Source of the DNA: Bacteroidales bacterium
Lineage (GTDB): Bacteria > Bacteroidota > Bacteroidia > Bacteroidales > JAADGE01
Assembly: GCA_029932445.1 (NCBI GenBank)
Contig: JAOZQB010000009.1
Span: 12,488 to 19,565 of the forward strand
Direction: 5' to 3'
Length of the DNA stretch: 7,078 bases
The notes beneath the pieces are model-generated. The model saw only the letters and a program-made list of their open reading frames with translations, had not been told where the DNA came from and made no database searches. A program made the translations under genes and the position numbers. Shown here piece after piece: positions 1 through 6,151 of this stretch (position 1 is its first letter; each line of letters starts with the position of its first letter).

Positions 1-1016
1 TAATAAATATAATTTCCGGCATCACCGTCAAAATAATAAGCAACATTATCCATTGAAGCCGTTTTTGATAATTGATTCCAATCAATCGCACTCGGAAAAA
101 TATTACCGACCAAATTCCAACCGTCATAATACTCTCCGTATCCTCCGCCGTCATCATTATCCGTATATGTCACCGTAACATTATCACTTCCGGTATAAAT
201 ATCAGAGGGCGTTGAAGAAGAGAACGTAACATTAACATCGGAAGCATTATAAGCATTCCATATATATCCTACTCCTTTGTTCAAAGAAGCACCGGTACCA
301 ATATTAACCCATATACCCGTAAAATCATCCCAATTTGAATAATTAGTGTTATCCGGATCATCACCGTCAAATGTTTCATTATAAGTATAGAAATTAGGAT
401 TTACATAACCCGGGTAAGGTGTGTCAATTAATGGTGTACTTGTTTGATTTGCAATCGGAACTGCAATATACATCCATCTGTCTCCTACTTTAAAATAACG
501 TTCAAGATTTACATCTCCCGTTCCGCCTATTGTTGAATTTGTAATAATTGAACCGGAGGGTCCGTCATTTAAAGGTGTTTTAGAAGTAAATGTTCCGTTT
601 ATCGTTAAAGCACCGTTCATCGTTGCAGCACTTCCTGCATCAAGCAAAGTGGTTGAGCCGCTGTTTACGGTAACTTTTTCAAAATCGATATATGCATTAT
701 CAGTTGCATTTAAAATATGCTGCGTTCCGCTGCCGGCAAAAATAACTTCTCCGTCGGTGCCTACATTAGTAAATACATGTTGCGATGCATCGGTTACATT
801 ATTTTGAAAATCTCCTTCTATTTGGAAGATACCGTCCAAATCAATTTGACCGTGATTTGATCCGTCAGATTCGTTAAAGTATCCGCCGTTATTATCAACA
901 ACAAGATAAGTTCCCGAACTGACAGTAATTACAGCGCCTTTATTTGTTATTCCTTGTGCAAAAACAGATGTACCGAAGAATACAAAACTAAATAAAATTA
1001 ATAGTTGTTTTTTCAT
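1..1016 (-). CDS. Secreted surface protein of Bacteroidota type, partial (3' end beyond the left edge)
   Basis: The frame runs 338 codons from the ATG at 1016 to the window edge without a stop, so the C-terminus is missing. Residues 1-20 form a clear signal peptide: two lysines, a Leu/Phe-rich core and a predicted cut after the Ala of VFA, leaving Gln21 as the new N-terminus. Residues about 22-165 are Gly/Asn/Thr/Asp-rich with short alternating beta patterns (IDLDG, IEGDF, VIFAGSGT, LTINGTF), suggesting a beta-helix or stacked-beta region. A transition with LERYF and DRWMYIAVPI follows at 171-188, and GWNLVGN plus FPSAIDWN lies at 299-314. This layout recurs in Bacteroidota cell-surface proteins, many exported by the type IX secretion system, whose C-terminal sorting domain would lie outside the window. 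Asp-rich stretches at 217-231 and 286-299 might bind calcium (inference). There is no Shine-Dalgarno; the leader is AT-rich. Its own promoter is predicted at 1033-1063. The specific function is unknown. Confidence 0.85.
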   Translation of the reverse strand, partial: MKKQLLILFSFVFFGTSVFAQGITNKGAVITVSSGTYLVVDNNGGYFNESDGSNHGQIDLDGIFQIEGDFQNNVTDASQHVFTNVGTDGEVIFAGSGTQHILNATDNAYIDFEKVTVNSGSTTLLDAGSAATMNGALTINGTFTSKTPLNDGPSGSIITNSTIGGTGDVNLERYFKVGDRWMYIAVPIANQTSTPLIDTPYPGYVNPNFYTYNETFDGDDPDNTNYSNWDDFTGIWVNIGTGASLNKGVGYIWNAYNASDVNVTFSSSTPSDIYTGSDNVTVTYTDNDDGGGYGEYYDGWNLVGNIFPSAIDWNQLSKTASMDNVAYYFDGDAGNYIY

Positions 1017-1018
1017 AA

Positions 1019-1034
1019 TAGTAAAATTTTACTA
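1019..1034. repeat. 16-bp perfect palindrome TAGTAAAATTTTACTA
   Basis: The two 8-bp halves are exact reverse complements with no spacer. The palindrome lies between the predicted -7 box and the ATG at 1016, touching the last two bases of the box and spanning the predicted transcription start. That is where a repressor operator would sit, but in DNA this AT-rich a palindrome of this size can also arise by chance. No regulator is encoded nearby. Confidence 0.4.
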
Positions 1035-1063
1035 AAGATAAGCAAATAAAAAATAAATATCAA
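1033..1063 (-). promoter_or_regulatory. Predicted Bacteroidota-type promoter for the secreted-protein gene
   Basis: Read on the minus strand there is TTG (1063-1061), a 20-nt spacer, then TATCTTTA (1040-1033). This matches the Bacteroidota housekeeping-sigma pattern of TTG near -33 and TAnnTTTG near -7, with one mismatch in the last base. Transcription would start near 1026, giving a leader of about 10 nt before the ATG at 1016. A 16-bp palindrome (1019-1034) covers the predicted start point. Box identity is seen in the sequence; activity is inferred. Confidence 0.5.
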
Positions 1064-1085
1064 GTCTTTTTTGATAAAACACTTG
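1042..1085 (-). terminator. Possible weak intrinsic terminator after parC
   Basis: On the minus strand, 35 nt after the parC stop, CAAGT (1085-1081) pairs with ACTTG (1065-1061), and inside it TTTT pairs with AAAA around a small loop with one G-G mismatch. The 3' side runs into a T-rich stretch down to about 1042. The stem is AT-rich and weaker than the one at 6081-6120. Its last bases are also the -33 TTG of the next promoter, so terminator and promoter would share DNA. Confidence 0.35.
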
Positions 1086-1119
1086 TTTTTTTCTTTAAAG
1101 CTACCTTTTTTTTATTTAA

Positions 1120-3765
1120 CTATAAATCAAAAAGGGTTCGATTACCGTCTTTATCAGTTTTTATCACTTCAAATTCAGGTTCGGATTTCGGTTCCTCTTT
1201 ATCAGATTTTGCTTCGGTTAAATCAGTTGAATTTTCAGGATTATTTATTTCTGTTTCCGGAATTTCCGGTTCAATTTCAATAATTTTTTTTACGGTATAG
1301 GTTGTCAGTCTTTTTCCTCTGGCTTTAATGCTTTTTTCCGATATAAATTCCTCTGCATCAATCAATTCCTTATTTCTGTCTTTTTGTTTTCCGCCGAATT
1401 CAATTTCAAATTTTGCTTGTATAAAATCGGATAAAGCGATTAACTCAGAATCGGAGTTTTCACCGATAAATGATGTTAATCCGTTACTGCTTACAAACTT
1501 AAACCGTTTCAAATAATAATATTTTTTATCGGCATCGTAAAAAACAGCCGACCAAATTTTCTCAATATTATATTTTTCAATACGCAATACGTCTGATTCA
1601 AAATGGGTTGATAAATCAAAAGAGCTTATTTGAAAAGTACCGTTTTTATAAATTATCAGTATTTTATCATCACCGGAAAATTCCCCGAGCAGATCTCCTC
1701 GTTTGTCTGCATTCAGGCGTAATACTTCACTGTCAAACCATATTTCTCGTCCTCCCAATGTTGAAATTCCTTCTTCTTTTAAAGAAATTTTTTGAATCCC
1801 GTATTTGGTAGCAATATTTCCCATTGAATTACGTCCCTTAACGGCGAGTTCAGAGAAATCAATTTCTATTGTTTTATTTTTCAGCCGTTTACGCGGTCGG
1901 TGAGTAATCTTAATTGTTTCGGCTTCACCATTTGAATTAGCCGTAAACCACAGTACTTTTGAACCCTTTTCGCCTTTGGTCACATAATATTCTTTATCTC
2001 TTATAATGCTTGTAACATGGAACCGTTTCATATAGTAATTACCGGATTTCCCGTCATAATAAACCGCATTATAAACGGTTCTATCATCATCTTTTTTCCA
2101 AACGTCAATGTGAATAACATCTTCACCGATATAGAATTTATCTTCCACTTGTTTTACAAAATAAGTTCCGTCTTTTCTGAATACGATAACTAAATCAATA
2201 TCAGAGCATTCAGCAATATATTTATCTTGTTTTAAAGATGTTCCGGCAAAACCGTCGTTAAAATTAACAAACAGTTTTTTATTTCTTACCACAACTTTTC
2301 TGGCTTTTATTTCTTCAAAACCTCTTATCTCTGTCTTACGTTCTCGTCCTTTACCGTATTTTTTCTTAATATTTTTAAAGTAATCAACGGTATAATCAAC
2401 AATGTGTTCCAGTTTGTATTTTATGTCTTTAGTTTCTTCAACTATTGATTTTAAATAATTATCAGCTTTAAAAGCATCATATTTTGATATCCGTTTAATT
2501 TTAATTTCCGTTAAACGTGTTATATCATCCTCAGTTACAGGTCTTTTAAGTTTTTTTACAAAAGGTTTTAAACCTTTATCAATATTTTGGATAACACATT
2601 CCCAAGTTTCACAATTTTCAATGGTCAAGTAAATTCTGTTTTCAATAAAAATTTTCTCCAAAGATGCCGAATGCCATGCATCATCAAGTTCAGACAATCT
2701 GATTTGAAGTTCTCCTTTCAATAAATTCAAAGTATTATCCGTTGAATAACGAAGAATTTCTTTCACATCGGTAAATTTCGGTTTATCTCCCAGAATTACC
2801 GTTGTATTCGGTGAAATCGAGACTTCACAATCCGTGACGGCATACAATGCATCAATCGTTTTATCGGAAGAAACATCCGAAGGTAAATGGATTAAAATTT
2901 CAACTTTATCGGATGTGTTATCTTCAATTTTCTTAATTTTTATTTTGCCTTTATCATTAGCATAAACGATTGATTCAATTAGAGATACAGTTGTTTTTCC
3001 GAAAGGAAGTTCCGAAATAACAAGCGTTTTGGAATCACGTTTACTGATTTTTGCTCGTACTTTTACTTTTCCGCCTCTCCGACCGTCGTTATAGTCTGAA
3101 AAATCAGCTAATCCGCCGGTTAAGAAATCCGGTAAAATCGTAAAATCTTTACCTTTCAGAATATTTATTGAAGCATCAATTAATTCAATAAAATTATGCG
3201 GCATTATTTTAGATGCTAATCCTACTGCAATACCTTCAACACCTTGTGCTAAAAGTAAAGGAAACTTTACGGGTAAGTGAAGCGGTTCTTTATTTCTTCC
3301 GTCATAAGAAGGTCTCCATTTAGTCGTTTTATTATTAAAAACAACTTCCAAAGCAAATTTTGACAAACGTGCTTCAATGTAACGCGGTGCAGCAGCTCGG
3401 TCTCCGGTTAAAACATTTCCCCAGTTTCCTTGCATATCAATCAATAAATCTTTTTGCCCCAATTGCACCAATGCATCACCGATTGAAGCATCTCCGTGCG
3501 GATGAAATTGCATGGTATGACCGATAATATTTGCGACTTTATTATACCTGCCGTCATCCATTCGTTTCATTGAATGTAAAATTCTGCGTTGGACCGGTTT
3601 TAAACCGTCTGAAGTATGCGGAACCGCACGTTCAAGAATAACATACGAAGCATAATCCAGAAACCAATTTTTATACATCCCGGAAATATATTTTACTTTA
3701 TATTCCTGTCCTTCAATACTTTTCGTATTTTCTAATGCGTCTTTATTTTTATCTTTTTCTGACAT
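1120..3765 (-). CDS. parC: DNA topoisomerase IV subunit A (ParC)
   Basis: This is the DNA-cleaving subunit of topoisomerase IV, which with ParE passes one duplex through another to decatenate daughter chromosomes. The 881 residues hold a winged-helix/tower breakage-reunion region (about 30-490) with the catalytic Tyr129 in AAAPRYIEARLS and HPHGD at 88-92, a helical LSELDDAWH..LEKIFIENRIY segment at 357-379, and a beta-pinwheel C-terminal domain (about 495-805). No true GyrA box (QRRGGKG) is present; KGRNSMGN at 643-650 is the corresponding degenerate motif, as expected for Bacteroidota ParC, and arguing against GyrA. The position equivalent to E. coli GyrA Ser83 is Ala93; the acidic residue is kept as Asp97. 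After about 827 the protein is a Glu/Pro/Asp-rich, probably disordered tail ending in TLFDL. The ATG at 3765 has an AT-rich leader without Shine-Dalgarno. parE lies 281 bp upstream on the same strand. Stop TAG. Confidence 0.97.
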   Translation of the reverse strand: MSEKDKNKDALENTKSIEGQEYKVKYISGMYKNWFLDYASYVILERAVPHTSDGLKPVQRRILHSMKRMDDGRYNKVANIIGHTMQFHPHGDASIGDALVQLGQKDLLIDMQGNWGNVLTGDRAAAPRYIEARLSKFALEVVFNNKTTKWRPSYDGRNKEPLHLPVKFPLLLAQGVEGIAVGLASKIMPHNFIELIDASINILKGKDFTILPDFLTGGLADFSDYNDGRRGGKVKVRAKISKRDSKTLVISELPFGKTTVSLIESIVYANDKGKIKIKKIEDNTSDKVEILIHLPSDVSSDKTIDALYAVTDCEVSISPNTTVILGDKPKFTDVKEILRYSTDNTLNLLKGELQIRLSELDDAWHSASLEKIFIENRIYLTIENCETWECVIQNIDKGLKPFVKKLKRPVTEDDITRLTEIKIKRISKYDAFKADNYLKSIVEETKDIKYKLEHIVDYTVDYFKNIKKKYGKGRERKTEIRGFEEIKARKVVVRNKKLFVNFNDGFAGTSLKQDKYIAECSDIDLVIVFRKDGTYFVKQVEDKFYIGEDVIHIDVWKKDDDRTVYNAVYYDGKSGNYYMKRFHVTSIIRDKEYYVTKGEKGSKVLWFTANSNGEAETIKITHRPRKRLKNKTIEIDFSELAVKGRNSMGNIATKYGIQKISLKEEGISTLGGREIWFDSEVLRLNADKRGDLLGEFSGDDKILIIYKNGTFQISSFDLSTHFESDVLRIEKYNIEKIWSAVFYDADKKYYYLKRFKFVSSNGLTSFIGENSDSELIALSDFIQAKFEIEFGGKQKDRNKELIDAEEFISEKSIKARGKRLTTYTVKKIIEIEPEIPETEINNPENSTDLTEAKSDKEEPKSEPEFEVIKTDKDGNRTLFDL

Positions 3766-3818
3766 TTATAAATTAAATAATAAATTATATATAAAATTAG
3801 TATAAAAAGCAAAAAGGT

Positions 3819-3867
3819 GAAAGTTTATAAAGTTAAAATGTTGTTAATTACGGTTTTATAAAACTTT
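3819..3867. repeat. Imperfect inverted repeat in the parC leader region
   Basis: AAAGTTTATAAA (3820-3831) is complementary to 3855-3867 with a single bulged A, separated by 23 nt. The left arm also resembles, in inverted orientation, the heptamers found at 3976-4043 (ATAAAGT followed by TAAAA). Transcribed from an upstream promoter it would form an AU-rich stem about 55-100 nt before the parC start. A regulatory role is inference only. Confidence 0.4.
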
Positions 3868-3875
3868 AAGTTTTA
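3859..3875. repeat. 17-bp interrupted palindrome with 8-bp arms
   Basis: TAAAACTT and AAGTTTTA flank one central T. The loop is too short for a full RNA hairpin, so this looks more like a DNA operator-type site than a terminator. It overlaps the right arm of the larger inverted repeat (3855-3867), so the two structures could not form together. It could be chance in AT-rich DNA. Confidence 0.35.
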
Positions 3876-3975
3876 CGCAAATACCTTATTATCTCTATTA
3901 CTTAACTTTTTTTGGATTAATTTTTTACTCCTTAATTTATACCGGACATAATTAAGTAATGAAAACAATCTTTTC

Positions 3976-4043
3976 ACTTTCTACTTTTAACTTTAAACTT
4001 TTAACTTTAAACTTTTAACTTTAAACTTTATACTTTTAACTTT
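3976..4043. repeat. Heptamer tandem array, unit ACTTTWA (minus strand TWAAAGT)
   Basis: Nine in-register 7-bp units plus a 5-bp partial unit fill this stretch, starting 3 nt after the parE stop codon. Between 3983 and 4024 the units alternate strictly as ACTTTTA / ACTTTAA, giving three exact 14-bp copies. Units at the edges are degenerate (ACTTTCT at 3976, ACTTTAT at 4025). There is no spacer between units, which separates this from CRISPR. It resembles the short tandemly repeated heptamers known from intergenic DNA of some bacteria such as heterocystous cyanobacteria, though the unit differs. Slipped-strand copy-number change is likely. Function is unknown. Confidence 0.92.
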
Positions 4044-4046
4044 GAT

Positions 4047-5897
4047 TTACAAAACTTCATCTTCATCTCTTAAATTATCGATAATAAAATCTTGTCTTTC
4101 AGGCGTATTTTTTCCCATATAGAAATCCAACATTTCACTGATTGATTCTTCTTTATTAATAATAACGGGATCTAATCGAATATTTTTTCCGATAAAATGT
4201 TTAAATTCATCGGGAGATATTTCGCCAAGTCCTTTAAATCTGGTAATTTCCGGATTTGCACCCAATTCTTTCATTGCCGTTTCACGTTCTTCTTCAGAAT
4301 AACAATAAAACGTTTTTTTCTTGTTTCTGACACGAAAAAGCGGTGTTTGCAGAATGTATAAATGTCCGTTTTTTATCACATCCGGAAAAAATTTCAAGAA
4401 GAAGGTAATTAAAAGTAAACGAATATGCATTCCGTCAACATCGGCATCCGTCGCAATTACTATTTTATTATAACGTAATCCTTCCATACCGTCTTCAATA
4501 TTCAAAGCCGCTTGGATCAAGTTAAATTCTTCATTTTCATATACAATTTTCTTTGATTTACCGTATGTATTCAAGGGTTTTCCTTTTAAACTGAAAACGG
4601 CTTGTGTATTGACATCACGAGATTTTGTTATGGAACCGCTTGCCGAATCGCCTTCCGTAATAAATAAAGTTGATGCATCAGCATTTTCTTTATTTTTATT
4701 GAAGTGAACCCTACAATCTCGTAATTTTTTGTTATGAACTTTAACACTTTTTGCTCGCTTACGAGCTAATTGCTTAATCCCTGAAATTTCTTTACGTTCT
4801 TTTTCCGATTCTTGAATTTTTCGCCACAGTTCATCAGCAATTTCTGAGTGTTGGTGTAAATAAAGTTCTAATTCTTTGGTTACAAAATCCATTATGAACG
4901 AACGAATTGAAGGACCGTCGGGAGCAATATTTTTAGAACCGAGTTTTGTTTTGGTTTGCGATTCAAAAACCGGTTCTTCAACTTTAATACTTACTGCAGC
5001 AACAATTCCTGTTCTGATATCGGAAAAATCAATATTTTTTTTATAAAAATCACGAATCGTTTTTACAACGGCTTCCCTGAACGCCAATAAATGTGTTCCG
5101 CCTTGGGACGTATGTTGTCCGTTAACAAACGTGTAATATTCTTCACCGTATTGATTGGCATGCGTTAAAGCAATTTCAATATCATCGCCTTTAAGATGAA
5201 TAATCGGATAACGTCTTTGTTCCTCTTTAATGGTTTCATCCAATAAATCAAGTAATCCGTTTTTGGAATAATAGCTTTTTTCATTATATTTTATCGTTAA
5301 TCCGGAATTTAAATACACATAATTTTTCAACATGGATTCAATAAAATCGTCCAAATAATAATACGACTTAAACATTTGAGTATCAGGCTTAAAAACTATT
5401 TCAGTGCCATTTTTTTCCTTAGATTTATCTACTTTCTCGTCTCGAATAAGGTTTCCTTCCGAATATTCAATTTCTTTAACTTCTCCTTCCCGAAATGAAC
5501 GAATTATGAAGGTTTCTGATAAAGCATTTACGGCTTTTATCCCAACTCCGTTTAAACCAACCGTTTTTTTAAATACTTTAGAATCGTATTTTGCTCCTGT
5601 ATTCATTTTTGAAGAAACATCCAGCACTTTTGATAACGGAATACCTCTGCCGTAATCTCTGACTTTGATAATCCCGTATTCATTGGAAATTTCAATTTTT
5701 TTCCCGAAACCCATCATGTATTCATCAACGGAATTATCCAAAACTTCCTTCATCAACACATAAATTCCGTCATCGGGAGAAGTACCGTCACCTAACTTTC
5801 CGATATACATCCCGGGACGTTTCCTGATGTGCTCTTTCCATTCAAGTGTTTTAATGGTATCTTCCGAATATTCCGCAGTCTTATTATTATCCGCCAT
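4047..5897 (-). CDS. parE: DNA topoisomerase IV subunit B (ParE)
   Basis: This is the ATPase subunit of topoisomerase IV; ATP binding closes the clamp that drives strand passage by ParC. The 616 residues contain a GHKL ATPase domain (about 15-220) with Glu51 and Asn55 in KEVLDNSVDE (general base and magnesium ligand by analogy with GyrB Glu42/Asn46), Asp81 in DYGRGIP for adenine binding, and the GLNGVG lid at 114-119. A transducer domain follows with the QTKTKLG loop at 314-320. The Toprim domain has EGDSASG at 415-421 and DADVDG at 484-489, the metal-binding acidic residues. RFKGLGE is at 553-559. Length fits ParE, and it lacks the large insertion of proteobacterial GyrB. The ATG at 5897 follows an AAAG-ending, A-rich leader without a clear Shine-Dalgarno, and the MADNN start precedes the conserved IKTLEWKEHIRKRPGMYIG block. 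It lies upstream of parC on the same strand. Pairing with a ParC-type partner favours ParE over GyrB. Confidence 0.96.
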   Translation of the reverse strand: MADNNKTAEYSEDTIKTLEWKEHIRKRPGMYIGKLGDGTSPDDGIYVLMKEVLDNSVDEYMMGFGKKIEISNEYGIIKVRDYGRGIPLSKVLDVSSKMNTGAKYDSKVFKKTVGLNGVGIKAVNALSETFIIRSFREGEVKEIEYSEGNLIRDEKVDKSKEKNGTEIVFKPDTQMFKSYYYLDDFIESMLKNYVYLNSGLTIKYNEKSYYSKNGLLDLLDETIKEEQRRYPIIHLKGDDIEIALTHANQYGEEYYTFVNGQHTSQGGTHLLAFREAVVKTIRDFYKKNIDFSDIRTGIVAAVSIKVEEPVFESQTKTKLGSKNIAPDGPSIRSFIMDFVTKELELYLHQHSEIADELWRKIQESEKERKEISGIKQLARKRAKSVKVHNKKLRDCRVHFNKNKENADASTLFITEGDSASGSITKSRDVNTQAVFSLKGKPLNTYGKSKKIVYENEEFNLIQAALNIEDGMEGLRYNKIVIATDADVDGMHIRLLLITFFLKFFPDVIKNGHLYILQTPLFRVRNKKKTFYCYSEEERETAMKELGANPEITRFKGLGEISPDEFKHFIGKNIRLDPVIINKEESISEMLDFYMGKNTPERQDFIIDNLRDEDEVL

Positions 5898-6080
5898 CTT
5901 TATAATTTAATCTTATTTAGTAAGACATATTAATTCAACTCGCGAAATACATAATAAATGTCAATATTTCCAAATGAAAATTTTAACATTTATACGAAAA
6001 TCACAAGTTTTTGAAATTTTTAAAGATTCGCTTAAATTCTCAATTTCTTGCAACAGATTAATATTCAATAAAATTAAAAT
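5898..6080. other. Gene-free parE upstream region
   Basis: This stretch lies between the terminator of the decarboxylase unit and the parE start, so the parE promoter is expected here on the minus strand. I see only weak candidates. One is TTG at 5943-5941 followed after 20 nt by TAAGATTA, with two mismatches to TAnnTTTG. A short hairpin (TCTTA at 5911-5915, TAAGA at 5921-5925) lies in the leader, and an imperfect palindrome around AAAATTTT spans 5972-5991. None is strong enough to call. No coding frame is evident. Confidence 0.5.
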
Positions 6081-6120
6081 AAAAAATCCGGTTATTTTCT
6101 GAGAATAAAAAATAACCGGA
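6081..6120 (-). terminator. Strong intrinsic terminator after the decarboxylase beta-subunit gene
   Basis: On the minus strand a perfect 12-bp stem, TCCGGTTATTTT paired with AAAATAACCGGA (6109-6120 with 6087-6098), encloses a 10-nt loop and is followed directly by six T residues (6086-6081) and more T-rich sequence. It starts 31 nt after the stop at 6152. It separates the decarboxylase transcription unit from parE, implying that parE has its own promoter. The CCGG base stands out in an otherwise AT-rich spacer. Confidence 0.9.
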
Positions 6121-6151
6121 AATGTTAATAATTATTATTTTAGAAGAGAAT

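Larger units (their letters stand above)
3766..3975. other. Gene-free part of the parE-parC spacer with inverted repeats
   Basis: I find no credible coding frame here. The stretch is strongly AT-rich and must carry the leader of parC and possibly its promoter. Near 3766-3815 the minus strand has TTG followed by several TA-rich boxes, but none matches TAnnTTTG well, so I do not call a promoter. Repeat structures include an imperfect stem (3820-3831 with 3855-3867), a near-palindrome (3859-3875), and 9-bp arms ATTACTTAA / TTAAGTAAT at 3897-3905 and 3952-3960. Confidence 0.6.

Noticed and set aside
1071..1811. Three short plus-strand open frames of 62-70 codons opposite parC (1071-1283, 1328-1516, 1608-1811)
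   Set aside because: They are antisense to a well-conserved gene, have low-complexity Phe/Leu/Ser-rich products with no recognisable motif, and no supporting promoter.
3897..3960. 9-bp inverted arms ATTACTTAA / TTAAGTAAT as a regulatory stem
   Set aside because: The arms are separated by 46 nt, do not extend, and such matches are expected by chance in AT-rich DNA of this length.
3976..4043. CRISPR array
   Set aside because: Units are 7 bp and contiguous with no unique spacers, and there are no cas genes.
1120..5897. Reading the pair as gyrA/gyrB
   Set aside because: The A subunit lacks a GyrA box and has the HPHGDASIGDALVQLGQ and LSELDDAWH features of Bacteroidota ParC; the B subunit is of ParE length.
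5911..5925. TCTTA/TAAGA hairpin in the parE leader as a riboswitch or attenuator
   Set aside because: A 5-bp AU-rich stem is too weak and has no T-run or conserved aptamer-like sequence around it.
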